64,000 nt of DNA from Macrolepiota albuminosa (GCA_027475525.1 JAMWFC010000023.1:172132-236131); one strand, 5' to 3'; shown: positions 45,201-56,200, counted from the stretch's first letter. Notes: generated by a model not told the origin, from the sequence alone. Made by a program: numbers and translations.

Positions 45201-45995
45201 AACTTTATTTTTTTTCTGCCTCACCCTGTTTCAGCTTTATGCGCCCTAATACCTTGCACGCAGTAGTTACCCCTATCCCTACCATTGCACATGGGGGGCA
45301 CTTCTATGCAACATCCAGCATTCATGCCACCTGCTATGGAATCTACGATGATTTTGTGGCTGGTGTCTACATGGTACTCTCTGGACGGCTTGGATCCCAC
45401 AATGACTGCGGAGGAAGTACTCGATCATAAATTCCTGGCTCAGCAGGCCAAAGCCCTCTTCAACTACAAAACACTGGCGACGGAGCGAGGGAAAGACAAG
45501 GATGGCGTTGAAGGCATCATCATTGCAGGTCATATTGATATCACGCCCGAGGTGCTGGATCAGGCCATTCGTGACTGCTTGACTAATACCCGTGCTTATG
45601 ATTACTATATCGAGTCACACATGGAAATTTGCACGTTCGCCTGGTGCGGGCCAGATCATTCTATCAGGAAACGAGGGATGGACAAGTTAGGACCATCAAA
45701 ATCGAAAGATAAAATCACTGGCACTAGCGGAGATGACTCTTATCTGGCTGGGTTGACCTTCTGAGACACCTCTTTTTTTCAAACGATGGAGCACGAGCTT
45801 AGGGGAGGGGAGTTCAAAGAAGACGAGATGTCGAGGCCAACTGAGTCTAAATCCAAAGCGGATTGGTTGCCTAATCAGAGGAAGCGAAAAAATATATCAG
45901 TGGACCTCAGCAGTACTAGTAAGAACCTTTTACCATTCAGAATAAGACCTTCTCACCGCCCAAACATAGGTGTCAAGCGCCGCAGGCAAGGTTGA
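42300..45995 (+). CDS. JmjC-domain-like gene, many exons, possibly degenerate
   Basis: N-terminal exons can be chained: 42300-42407, 42448-42642, 42693 onward (40- and 50-bp introns, in phase), with no recognised domain. An in-frame stop near 42815 and a frame change near 43070 resist simple splicing. 43.5-44.1 kb codes a Gly/Ser/Lys/Glu-rich low-complexity stretch. 44.4-45.4 kb resembles the JmjC core of an Agaricomycete-expanded family: 'KWHVNSNGFATFIKVEMGTKIWFIG', and after an intron at about 45188-45234 'FMRPNTLHAVV' and 'AHGGHFYATSS'. The iron-binding His-x-Asp appears as His-Val-Asn. The tail to 45995 is Lys/Arg-rich. Either a gene with undefined introns or a recent pseudogene. Confidence 0.5.
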
Positions 45996-46589
45996 GGACT
46001 GTTCTATCGCCTTGTACTAATTATGGAAGTAATATGAACTTTTGTACTGTACAAAGCAACTTATCCAAGTTGGTGTGCCACTAAAATACAGAGATTATTG
46101 AATACAAGAGCCATCAGTTGTGTTAAGTTTGACTGTAATTTATACGTTGGGCGAGAGAGAATGGGTCTGTCAAATGTTTCGCCATTTTGCCACTTTCTAA
46201 ATTGCATTTCTGTCGCAGCATATCGCAATAACGTATAATTGATAATTCAATACAATACAATCTGGGAGTCAATAATCGAAGACAATTTTGTAAGTACAAG
46301 TAAAAATGAGAAGTAAATGATAGAGGCTCACCTGGGAGTCAATAATCGAAGACGATTTTGACCCCAGGTGGCGACGCGCTTTTAACTAGTATTGAAGGTA
46401 AGACATGTGGAGTAGGGTCGAGGGCTTTTTAAATAGTATGAGTAAGTCATATAGAAAATATTTGAAAAAGACATAGACAGAATGAAACATACGGATTTAT
46501 GACAATAACATATGACGTTAATATAAATCGCCGTGTAACCGAAGTTGTCAGTCAATTTCCTCGACAATTTCCTTATGCGATCATCGAGC
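45996..46589. other. Intergenic region with a short repeated motif
   Basis: CTGGGAGTCAATAATCGAAGAC occurs at about 46262 and 46332. The second copy sits in an inverted repeat CACCTGGGAGTCAA...TTTTGACCCCAGGTG (46330-46371). No gene seen. Confidence 0.5.
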
Positions 46590-46713
46590 GTTCTCGGAAC
46601 TATGTTTCACTTTCTCAGCCTTAGTACAATCAATCTTCGTATAGTGTTGACTAAATTGAATCTCCAGGATCCTAGCATTCCGGACGCTATGGCCCGCGCT
46701 GCTCGGTGGAATT
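46590..46713 (+). repeat. Duplicated segment, copy 1 left part
   Basis: Matches 56403-56490 (CACTTTCTCAGCCTTAGTACAATCAAT... to CTCGGTGGAATT) with a few differences and a 24-bp insertion. Its continuation lies beyond the copia element at 52938-53155. Confidence 0.75.
46709..46713 (+). repeat. Target-site duplication GAATT (left)
   Basis: Immediately before the copia LTR; the same five bases follow the other LTR at 52938-52942. Confidence 0.9.
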
Positions 46714-47005
46714 TGTTGGACGTATCTGACAGCCTGGAACTAAGGACAGCGTAAAGTAAAGCCTCAGAGCCTGTCTATGATGAGAGAGAGCAACTATATT
46801 CATACCTAAGGACAGCGTAAAGTAACTAAGTCACAAGCTATCAGATATGTACTAATTCATGAATGGAAAAACGTGTACTTACAGCCTCAGAGCCTGTCTA
46901 TGATGAGAGAGAGCAACTGAGGCTATAATACACGTCAAACCAAAGTTAATGCTGAGATCATGTGACCACGTCCAAGCTGACCCTAATAGACTACCTCGGT
47001 CAACA
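46714..47005 (-). repeat. copia 3' LTR, 292 bp
   Basis: TGTTGG...CAACA on the plus strand. It contains two internal direct repeats: GGACAGCGTAAAGTAA twice, and a 35-bp GCCTCAGAGCCTG...GAGCAACT block twice. Confidence 0.9.
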
Positions 47006-47043
47006 CAACCCCATCAGCGAAGAAGTGAACACATGAAAATAAA

Positions 47044-50000
47044 TTATAATCGAGTAACCAGACCAAGTGAAGAAGTGAATTTGTTGTGGAGATCTTTCGG
47101 CAATGGTTTCGTAAGAATGTCAGCAATCATTTCTGATGTCGATATCCACGATGTCTTGAATGATCCCGTATTAAGGTGTTCGCGAATGAAATGAAAACGA
47201 ATATCAATATGTTTCGATCGAGACGTTATGGAGTCAGAATTCGCTATGTCCAAAGCGCTCTTGTTATCACAAAAGATCGGGAATGGTTTGGGAATCGGTA
47301 AATCGAGTGCCGTGAGTAAGTAGCGGATTGATAGAGCTTCACGCATGGCATGTGATAAAGCCATGTACTCTGCTTCCGTTGATGACAAGGCAACTGTTCG
47401 TTGTTTCACCGAAGACCAAGAAATGAGACTTGAATACATAAAGAACGCATAACCCGTAACACTCTTCCGCGTTGTAGAGTCCGATGCCCAATCGGCATCT
47501 ACTGCTCCAAAGTCTGCCGGAAGCAATAATCGCGATGAAGTGTCTGATGTCGGGCGTGAAAAATTATATTCCAGTGCAAGATTTCGTGTCCCCGAGATGT
47601 ATCGTAACACACGCTTGGCAGCTAAGAGATGAGCCCGAGTCGGTGAGGCATTATACTGGCCAAGAGTCATCGCAGTGAAAGCGAGATCAGGTCGTGTACA
47701 AAGACTGAGGTATAGTATCGATCCAACCAGTCGCTGATAATGGATTTTTATATCATCATCGCCAATGTCAGGTAAAGCATTTGCTGGCGGTACCGGCAAG
47801 TTGTCCAAGTTACTTGTCAGTGGTAACGATAGAGGGGCTGCATCCAAGAGATGATAGTTCGTCAGCAGATCCAATATGTAACCTGTTTGCGAGAGCCACA
47901 GTTTCCTTTGCGTCCTATCCCTGTCAATCCTGATACCCAAGTATAAGGAAGATGCACCCGAATCAATGACCGTAAAATGTTTGTTCATCTCTGTGATTAT
48001 CCAGTCGTATAATGGTTTCGAATTCGTCACGTTCAAACCATCATCCACATGAACGCATATAATTATGAAGAGATCCGTCCCATCGTCCAATGCCGGAATC
48101 GTTTCATGGGGTGGAGAAGAGAATCGTCCGAAGAACACTGCATGATCTACTTCGCACCTGACAAGTCCTATACTTTCTAACACCGTCTTCAGTAATGTGT
48201 ACCATTCCCTCGATGCTTGTTTCAAGCCATAGATCGCGCGAAGAAGTCTATTGACTTTCGTAGGATCTTCATCTGGGAAGCCCGGAATTTGTTTGCAGTA
48301 TAGTTCATGGGTAAGTGGTGCGTTCAAGAAAGCAGTTTTGACGTCAAATGAAAAAATCTCGAGATCGTGCATAGCCGCATATGCAAGAGAAATCCGAATA
48401 CTCGCCATCTTTGCCACCGGAGCGTAAGTTGATCCATAATCCTCCGGTCGCTGGCTAAATCCTTGTGCCACCAAGCGTGCCTTTTCCTTTCCTCGAATAA
48501 TTGATCCATCTGGGTTGTATTTGTACGCAAAGACCCATCGAACGCCCAGTGCTTTCTTCCCATGTGGTAGTGATGCCGGTACGAACACTCCTTGATCTTT
48601 CAAACTCTGTACCTCTTTGTTCATAGCCATCATCCAAACGTCCTTATCTTTGCGTCTCATCACTTCCTGATAACTTTCTGGCGCTTTAGTGAGATCATAC
48701 TCTCTTGGTGTACGAAATGGTAATGGTTCGAAGCCATGAGTCATATAAGCTTTGAAGTCAAAAATGACCGAATCTTCGAGATGCGTAAGATCGTCCATAT
48801 CAAAGCTGAAAGACGCGGTTGCCAACAACGATGCTATATCAAGAATAGCAGACAATCCCTGATGTGGTTCCAATCTGGCTTTACGATTTGCCCGGAGATT
48901 CATGAGTCGTTCATTCCGCTTCAACACTTCTTCCCAGTATGCCTGACCTGCAGCTGTACGGACACCTTGTCTTCGAGGCTTAGGCAGTTCATCACGTGTT
49001 GAATCATCGTCAGTCAATTCTTCTCTTGGAGCGTAAGGTTCCGATTGTATAACCGTTGAAGTATTATCTGGTGACATTGATGGAGCCGAAGATGGCGAGT
49101 GTGTCCCAATAGAATGTGCTTTCAATCTTCCTCTCACATTCTCATTAAACACCATGTCCCGCGAGAAATAGTACTTCCCATTCAGGTCTCTAACCTTCCA
49201 CCCTAAACGGCCCTCTTCATAGCCCACGAATATAGCTTCAAATCTCTTAGTATCCCCTTTTCGACGTGTCTCTTTCGGATATAAAACGAAACATTGGCAA
49301 CCCCAGACCCGAAGATGAGACAGGTCGGGTTTATATCCTTCCAAAACTTCAAACGGAGTTGTAAGACCTGTGAGAGTTGAAGTCGGTAGTCGGTTTCGAA
49401 GATATTGAGCAGTTAATATTGCATCCCCAAGAAACGAAATGGGTAAACCAGATTCAGCCATAAGCGTTTGGGCGGTATCTTCAATGGTCCGAATATAACG
49501 CTCCGCCTTCCCATTCTGTTGGTGTGCGTATGGTACCGTGGATTGAAGCGAAATTCCTTTTTCCTCCAAATGTTCCTTCAGCTTCCCTTCTACAAATTCT
49601 TTCGCGCCATCACAACGAACCACTTTCACTTTATTCCCAGACTTCAATTCCCACTCTGCCTGTACCCTCTTAAAATGTCGCAATGCCATATTCCTCTTTG
49701 ACAGTAACTCTGTACTTCCGAAATTCGAATAGTCATCCAAAATGGTGTGAAAATGCGTAGTATTCCCATTCGAAAAACGTGTCGGAAACGGTCCACATGA
49801 GTCCATGTGTATCAGGGCGCAAACATGTTCGGCGCGATGTTCATGATGATCGAATGGTCGAGCCGGTTGCTTTCCAATGATACAAGGGATGCATTGTTCA
49901 TCCCTAAAGTGTCCCGTATATTCTATGCCTTTAACATAATCTTTCGTAAGAACCGCCTTCGTCGTATCCTTTGCGGGATGTCCCATCCTGCGATGCCACA

Positions 50001-52533
50001 AAGTTGGTGTGACGGAAATTTTCGGAAACGAAGTCATTGAATCCTCTAGACTTTGGAACGATACTTCAGGTTGCTGTCCCGGTAGTAAAAAATCACAATG
50101 TAGAAAAGATAGCTTCTTATAAACTGATGCCTGAATTGATTCTCCTCCAAGTGTCTTCGAAGTTGTCGGAAAAATTAGTGTCGTCGCATCCTTCGTAAAA
50201 ATAATCTTCATATCATTTTCTACCATCGAACCAACGGAAAGCAGATTGATGGGTACATCCGGAGCATGGAGACAATTCTTCAGAACCAATATCCTATCCT
50301 TGCCATTGATTCGAGTGCGAAACTTGACCTCTCCACATGCCAGCGTAGTCAGAGTGCCGCAGTTTGCAGTACCAACAGGAACCGCTTGATCAGGGTGATA
50401 GGTCCAGAAAAATTGTCGATCTTTTATGATATGTGTAGTGCAACCAGAATCGAGAATCGCATTGAATTGGCCCATAATGCTCGCAAATGCCAATGAGGGC
50501 ATCGAGTTCATAAAGGCATAAAAAGATGAAACTTCATCAGACCCAACCCCAGTAACGTCATAAAGGTTGAAATCGATATCATTTTCCTCATCCTCGGTAA
50601 TGGTAGCGAGTACAGGATTATCTGGATCGTCGATAACAAAAGCTGGTGTCGCTGTAATAGATTCTGTAGTCGAGTCCAACGTCGATCCCTCTGCAACCGC
50701 TACATTAGCCCTCGGCCGATTATTATTATCCTTAGACCCATCATTCGTTGCACCACGTTTAAGATCACTTGATGAATCGTGACGTTGTGACGTAGAAGAT
50801 AGCGACGATTGTGGATTAGATGATGTGCGTTGAGAAGTCTGAGCTTTCGGTTGAGAATGAGAGACGGCCTGACGACGTCGAACATCGATGTCGATTTCCA
50901 GTATCGTATTGGCAAGAGTGAAAAAATCGAAGGTACCATCCGGATTATTGTCCCAAGAACGTCGTACTTCTTCACGTAGAACATTGTATGCCCTGTGATC
51001 CGGAATGCCATCCATGAAGCGTTGTATCTTTTCATACTGAGTGAAATCCCAGGCAGTTGCAGCGAGTTGATTCACGGCTATCCTCCAAGACTGAACATAT
51101 GTAGGTATAGCATTCGGAGCGCAAGACAACCTGAACACCGAATCCTTGACACGTTGAGCAGAAGCTGCACTGCCAACGCTGAAACGTTTCCTGAGAAAGT
51201 CGAGAAGATCGCGAGCTGTACGTGTCGGAAAATTATATGGACCAGTGCGAGCAGGCGGGAGTGAATTAAAGATCTCAGCGGATAATCGTCCAGATATAAC
51301 GTAAGAGCAAATGTTGTCATTCCTCCAAAAAGTCTCATAAACCAACGAATCTTCCCTCGTAAGGTGAGGTGGATAAGGGGGTGGAACTGCCAGACGACAC
51401 GTCGGATCATACGGTGCTCCAGGTATTGGTAAGGGGCATACATGCCCATTCAGACCCATATGATCGATAAGCGCCATGACTGGATTGATCCAGAGGCCCC
51501 AGTCAGCCGCCGAGGTGAATCGAGGAATAGTAGTAAGAGGAGGCAATTTGGCATCTGAATGAGCAGACGTATGCACAGGATTGGTCGTAACCTGCGGAGG
51601 AGTGTACGCATAATGATAATCCGGCTGAGCCACTGGCGGAAAGGGATCAATTGGATACGGTGGTAAAGTATGATCACCCATCCCCACAAGATGTTGGGCA
51701 GGTTGATCAACCGGAGGTACAAAAGGATGTTGCAAAAGTGGATGTGGTACAGGAGCTTGTGGAAAATAATGTTGTTGAGGCAAATGCGGTGCAGGTTGTG
51801 GAACAGGGACAGGAGTCGGATGATTGGCAGGAGGTTGAGGATGAAAAAGAGGTGGGCCTTGCGGAACCTGATGACGATCCAGAGGAGGAGGATGTTGAAC
51901 ATGAGCAGGAACCTGTGGAGGTGGTAGGACCGGAGTTGCAATCGGTCGAGGTGTAGTATTGAGAAAAACCGAAGGAGGACGAGAAAGCGGCATATGAACA
52001 GAACGAGCCCTCACAGGTGGAACAGGATGATTAATGAAGACAGAAGGTGGTCGATGAAAAACTGGAACTGGAGAAGGAGGAGTAAAAGTTGCATTAGGCA
52101 AATTATTCATAACTACAGAAACAGGACGAGAAGGAGTGTGAAAAACCTGAGCAGTATGAGAGGGAAGGGGAGGAGGATTCGGTAAACGAACTGGTGTAGG
52201 TGCATGTACAGGATAAGAAGGTAAAACTTGGGGAACCGGGGTAGGCGTAGCTGGAGACGGTTGAGAAGAAGGATTAAGTAAAGTAGACGAAGCACGAGGA
52301 ATGAAAGACCGAAACCGTTTTGGAATGTCTGTATGCGAATCAGAAACCAGAGTGTTTGAAGAATCAGGTGGAAGGGTGGACATATGCGGTGGCAAATGCC
52401 GAGTAAAAGTCGACTGAGAGGTAGAACCCGTGGCAGAGGATCCCTGAAAAGTACTGGAAGACGACGAAGTAGCCCTGGAGGCATGACGATGTCGAAAAGG
52501 ATCAGTCATTGTGCTGACCCAAAGTCGAACCAA
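47044..52533 (-). CDS. copia Gag-Pol polyprotein, 1829 aa
   Basis: Residues 1-330 are Pro/His/Ser/Thr-rich and disordered. A gag region of about 340-570 follows ('SYVISGRLSAEIFNSL', 'RDLLDFLRKRF', 'YEKIQRFMDGIP'); no CCHC knuckle is visible. Protease 'AILDSGCTTH' is at about 695. GAG-pre-integrase/HHCC ('LWHRRMGHPAKDT', 'CIPCIIGKQ') is at about 860, and the integrase DDE core ('HMDSCGPF', 'DDYSNF', 'QNGKAERYIRTIEDTAQ') at about 910-1010. RT has 'RLVAQGFSQ', 'YGLKQASREWY' (about 1436) and the catalytic 'HVDDGL' (about 1498). RNase H ends with 'SSTEAEYMALS' (about 1721) and 'TKPLPKDLHNK'. Order PR-IN-RT-RH defines copia. All catalytic residues look intact. Confidence 0.95.
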   Translation of the reverse strand: MVRLWVSTMTDPFRHRHASRATSSSSSTFQGSSATGSTSQSTFTRHLPPHMSTLPPDSSNTLVSDSHTDIPKRFRSFIPRASSTLLNPSSQPSPATPTPVPQVLPSYPVHAPTPVRLPNPPPLPSHTAQVFHTPSRPVSVVMNNLPNATFTPPSPVPVFHRPPSVFINHPVPPVRARSVHMPLSRPPSVFLNTTPRPIATPVLPPPQVPAHVQHPPPLDRHQVPQGPPLFHPQPPANHPTPVPVPQPAPHLPQQHYFPQAPVPHPLLQHPFVPPVDQPAQHLVGMGDHTLPPYPIDPFPPVAQPDYHYAYTPPQVTTNPVHTSAHSDAKLPPLTTIPRFTSAADWGLWINPVMALIDHMGLNGHVCPLPIPGAPYDPTCRLAVPPPYPPHLTREDSLVYETFWRNDNICSYVISGRLSAEIFNSLPPARTGPYNFPTRTARDLLDFLRKRFSVGSAASAQRVKDSVFRLSCAPNAIPTYVQSWRIAVNQLAATAWDFTQYEKIQRFMDGIPDHRAYNVLREEVRRSWDNNPDGTFDFFTLANTILEIDIDVRRRQAVSHSQPKAQTSQRTSSNPQSSLSSTSQRHDSSSDLKRGATNDGSKDNNNRPRANVAVAEGSTLDSTTESITATPAFVIDDPDNPVLATITEDEENDIDFNLYDVTGVGSDEVSSFYAFMNSMPSLAFASIMGQFNAILDSGCTTHIIKDRQFFWTYHPDQAVPVGTANCGTLTTLACGEVKFRTRINGKDRILVLKNCLHAPDVPINLLSVGSMVENDMKIIFTKDATTLIFPTTSKTLGGESIQASVYKKLSFLHCDFLLPGQQPEVSFQSLEDSMTSFPKISVTPTLWHRRMGHPAKDTTKAVLTKDYVKGIEYTGHFRDEQCIPCIIGKQPARPFDHHEHRAEHVCALIHMDSCGPFPTRFSNGNTTHFHTILDDYSNFGSTELLSKRNMALRHFKRVQAEWELKSGNKVKVVRCDGAKEFVEGKLKEHLEEKGISLQSTVPYAHQQNGKAERYIRTIEDTAQTLMAESGLPISFLGDAILTAQYLRNRLPTSTLTGLTTPFEVLEGYKPDLSHLRVWGCQCFVLYPKETRRKGDTKRFEAIFVGYEEGRLGWKVRDLNGKYYFSRDMVFNENVRGRLKAHSIGTHSPSSAPSMSPDNTSTVIQSEPYAPREELTDDDSTRDELPKPRRQGVRTAAGQAYWEEVLKRNERLMNLRANRKARLEPHQGLSAILDIASLLATASFSFDMDDLTHLEDSVIFDFKAYMTHGFEPLPFRTPREYDLTKAPESYQEVMRRKDKDVWMMAMNKEVQSLKDQGVFVPASLPHGKKALGVRWVFAYKYNPDGSIIRGKEKARLVAQGFSQRPEDYGSTYAPVAKMASIRISLAYAAMHDLEIFSFDVKTAFLNAPLTHELYCKQIPGFPDEDPTKVNRLLRAIYGLKQASREWYTLLKTVLESIGLVRCEVDHAVFFGRFSSPPHETIPALDDGTDLFIIICVHVDDGLNVTNSKPLYDWIITEMNKHFTVIDSGASSLYLGIRIDRDRTQRKLWLSQTGYILDLLTNYHLLDAAPLSLPLTSNLDNLPVPPANALPDIGDDDIKIHYQRLVGSILYLSLCTRPDLAFTAMTLGQYNASPTRAHLLAAKRVLRYISGTRNLALEYNFSRPTSDTSSRLLLPADFGAVDADWASDSTTRKSVTGYAFFMYSSLISWSSVKQRTVALSSTEAEYMALSHAMREALSIRYLLTALDLPIPKPFPIFCDNKSALDIANSDSITSRSKHIDIRFHFIREHLNTGSFKTSWISTSEMIADILTKPLPKDLHNKFTSSLGLVTRL

Positions 52534-52631
52534 AAATAACGCAGAAAGGATGGAAAAGACTGAATGTATGCGATCAAAAACCGTGTAAGAGTAGTCTCTT
52601 GCTGTTCAGAAAGTGCCAGTAATCCTAAAAA

Positions 52632-52645
52632 GGATGCCCATAACC
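52632..52645 (-). promoter_or_regulatory. copia primer-binding site (half-tRNA type)
   Basis: Directly after the 5' LTR the minus strand reads GGTTATGGGC, complementary to GCCCATAACC. That is the anticodon-arm sequence of initiator tRNA-Met in many eukaryotes, the priming mode known for Drosophila copia. Confidence 0.6.
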
Positions 52646-52937
52646 TGTTGGACGTATCTGACAGCCTGGAACTAAGGACAGCGTAAAGTAAAGCCTCAGA
52701 GCCTGTCTATGATGAGAGAGAGCAACTATATTCATACCTAAGGACAGCGTAAAGTAACTAAGTCACAAGCTATCAGATATGTACTAATTCATGAATGGAA
52801 AAACGTGTACTTACAGCCTCAGAGCCTGTCTATGATGAGAGAGAGCAACTGAGGCTATAATACACGTCAAACCAAAGTTAATGCTGAGATCATGTGACCA
52901 CGTCCAAGCTGACCCTAATAGACTACCTCGGTCAACA
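52646..52937 (-). repeat. copia 5' LTR, 292 bp
   Basis: Same length and, by reading, same sequence as 46714-47005. Confidence 0.9.
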
Positions 52938-53155
52938 GAATTGGCATCGACCAATTCCTGACGTCGGAATTGGACGTAAAAGTTCTGGTCAGTGTCGTTA
53001 ATCATGACTTTTATCTCGAAAAACATTTCTATAGATGCTCCGGGACGGAGAGAACGTGATTAACTGGGGGTTGTTATGACGGATCCTCGTCATTTTGTAC
53101 CCTAGGTCGTGTCACAATAACGGTGACCCTTCTGAATTGAATAGACAGGGTTAGA
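52938..53155 (+). repeat. Duplicated segment, copy 1 right part
   Basis: It starts with the GAATT target duplication and parallels 56486-56720 (TTCCTGACG.CGGA.TTGGACGTAAAAGTTCTGG..., GGTTGTTATGACGGA.CCTCGTCATTTTGTACCC). One strand codes 'MINDTDQNFYVQ' in both copies. Confidence 0.75.
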
Positions 53156-53284
53156 TATGGATCGGGCATTTTCCCTCTTCGCTCATTTTACCGTTTACAC
53201 GAGGTGTTGGACGAGGCTGCATACTTCAAGTCATCCTCCGAAACCTCATCTGAAGTTCCCGCAGTTTCCCTTTCGTTTTCCCTA

Positions 53285-56200
53285 TCATCTAAAAAGGCTG
53301 ACGGGAGAAAAGTCATCGTCGGAATATTGGGAAAACCTTTTGCTATGTATGCTCAAGACCAATGTTTGAATAAGATTTTGTGGCGGAATAGCCTCCGTCA
53401 CTGCTTTGAAAGTCGCAGTATTTAGTACGGCTACAGGAGATTCTTTCGTCTTTTGTTTCGGTAAAGCAGGTTCTGAAGGAAAAGTCGCGACTACGCGCAG
53501 CAGCGAAAGCCGACCGGTAGGGGCAAGACCATTGGGAAGGGCCTTGAACGCATCTAAGATTTCGACAGATAACTGACGTACACGTTCGCCATCCATCTGA
53601 TCGTCTCTCGTTGGATATTCATGAATGAAAATATCGGCAAGATGACGTACTTGACTCCTAGAAAACAAGTTTTCCACGGTGATGTGCTTATATTCCGGCC
53701 AGAGCTCATCTGTACTGAGTGTTTTAACTTTCCCATTCCAAAGAGGTCCCTAATCATACAGGTTTCAGAATCAGAGGCGTAGGAGGGGGAGGACAGAACA
53801 TACCCTAGCCTCAGAATGAGCTTCAGGATACACATATTCTGGGCTGCGTGAGGCTGGAGAACCTCGCCCTGCGGTACGAAGTACGACCCATATATACCCC
53901 TCGCAATGCTTCAGAACAAAAATAAGGTCAGCTTCGCAATCTGGAGGGCAAACACAAAAGACTCCTGGACGCTTGTGTCGCAACCAAGCGAGTACATCAT
54001 CAGCAGAAGATGCCGCGTACCCAAGCGGAGGGGCGTCTGGTAGAAGGGAAGACGACGTAACAATGATTTCTTGGATGACACCATCCTCGCCTTTCTGCAA
54101 TTTGACCAGCTGCGTGGAGAACTCTTGCCTTGCAGCCAGCCACGCAATAGCAGTCGGTATCGTAAAAATTTCATAAAAGAGATGATTTTTTGTTGTAGTT
54201 GTGAAGACATGTGCGAAGTACAAGGCAATATAGCTTGCAGGTGCATAAGTGTCGCCATTGGCCCAGTGGCCTTGGGTATAGGAACAAAATTCGGTGAACG
54301 AAGTTAGAGATCGTGGCTTGTCATCGTAGAGCCAGATGGCAGCAGCAATGAGAGGTCCCGGCTGGTCTAATGATATCTGGCTCATATCCTTATCTTTGAA
54401 CTGACCGACGCCAGAACTGACGAGATCGACTCTGCCAATCCCAAAGCATGGTGGATGATGACCAGTTATGATATAGTGCATGATGACTTCATGCGTTGTC
54501 GACTTGACTGGGGGGCGACCTAAAAGAAAAACGGTGACAATTCTGCTTGGCAGGTAGCTCATTGTATTTCTCACTTTCTACAAGGCTTCCAATGTTAGAA
54601 AAAAATGCCTCTACATCGCATTGCCCTTCATCAGTGATACGATCCTTAGTTTCGGCATCAAACATGGTAAAACCCGTGAGCTTTTTGATGTACTCATTGA
54701 GGACACCATGAGGGTGAACAGCTCCATCCATCAACAGCATGGCTACGAAACTAGCGGTCAGTCTGTGCCTGAAATCAAGGTCATTAGCAACTATCATACT
54801 AAATTTGAGAAACTTACCTTGGCCTGCACCAATCCCAAGTACGCCTAAAGAGAGCTTCCACTCTTGGGGTCTGCGCGAGAGAAGGCGGGAGGAATGAGAG
54901 AATGTATTTTTTCTGAGTGTCTGGGTCATCAAAAGCACCTGTGTCTGATGTCCATCTCCAAGAGGACCATTCTTTTGAGGATGGAGGAAAGTGACTCTGA
55001 GGGATTTGGATCCCTGCAACCACGAATGTGATGGGAACGCCTTCAAAAGATGTAAGACAGTCTCTCCATGTACGTATGACTTCCTTGAGAGCGGGATACG
55101 ACCCTGAATCGCCGTCTCGAGAAATCCAGTTCCCTTGAATTGCCACATTTGCCTCATCGATGACTACAAAAAATCCCTCCCTCCTTACTGAATCAGGTAA
55201 GAGGATTTGTATATCCTTGATGACCTTTGTCAACTGCTCGTTCATATATTCCAAGGATCCCCAATCAATCGCGACCAAGATTTCTCGGAAAGGGTCTGAC
55301 CAGTCTAAAATCTGGCATGCTAACTGAGCCAGAAGCCATCGACGTCTTTGTATTGTCTCAACTCCATTAACAACGTTGGAAGCCTTCAAAAAGTTTCTCA
55401 GAATAAGAAGATGAGCTAGGAGTGTGGCGGAAAACCGGCGGGCCGCAATCTCTCTGTTTTTGGCCAAAATGGGTCCAAAGGCCAGAGACGATCTATGTGG
55501 AAGAACTCGCATAAAATCTTCTTCGAAATAAATACGTCGATCTAGAGTTGTATTGAGGGCACGGGCTTCATCTTCATCCGCATGGCAGGTCATATAAAGT
55601 CCCCAGTGCTTGCAAAGACCTTCGTACAGCAAACGGGTTTTGCCGGTCGCCGACGCGTTGACTAAAAACCTGTATTAAGTCATGAGGTCCAAGAGATGTG
55701 GGAGAACGGAGTAAGAACATACGTGTTGTCGCCTTTGCGGAAAAGCCTCTGCACTCGTTTCCTAAGTACCGGGTCACTTTCAAAGCTTCCTAACTCATGA
55801 AGAAGCATCGAAGGTAGTTCACGATTTTTTGAGAAAGAACCCAGGTCTAGTTCCTTGATATCAGATGAATCGTCTATATGACTTCTATTCAAAGTCCAAA
55901 GGACTTTTTCGGCCTTTCCGTTAACTAAATCGTCTAACTTAGCAGAAATTTTTTCAAGAATAACAGGGACATTATCAGGGCGAAAAAATATTTGTCTGCT
56001 AATCTTGACATGATCGAAATGGTCTGAAAAGGAATAAGAAAATCAATAATCGAAGGAGACTAGGGGGTGTACTTGTGCAAGACTTCCAGATTTTTTCAAA
56101 GTCTTCCATGTTCCTTGATGCTCGCGCATCCTCGACGCGGCGGAAAAGTTCCGAGTTCCTGTACAATATACAAGCAAATGACTCTGGGGAGCCAAGTTCA

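Larger units (their letters stand above)
46714..52937 (-). mobile_element. Intact Ty1/copia retrotransposon
   Basis: 6.2 kb, minus strand, bounded by two 292-bp LTRs (46714-47005 and 52646-52937) that I find identical by reading. It is flanked by the 5-bp target duplication GAATT and holds one uninterrupted 1829-residue Gag-Pol frame. The repeat into which it inserted is present uninterrupted at 56403-56720, giving an empty-site reference. Looks young and potentially autonomous. Confidence 0.95.

Noticed and set aside
50266..52185. Plus-strand open frames opposite the copia N-terminal region
   Set aside because: Shadows of the Pro-rich coding sequence; skewed composition, no domains.
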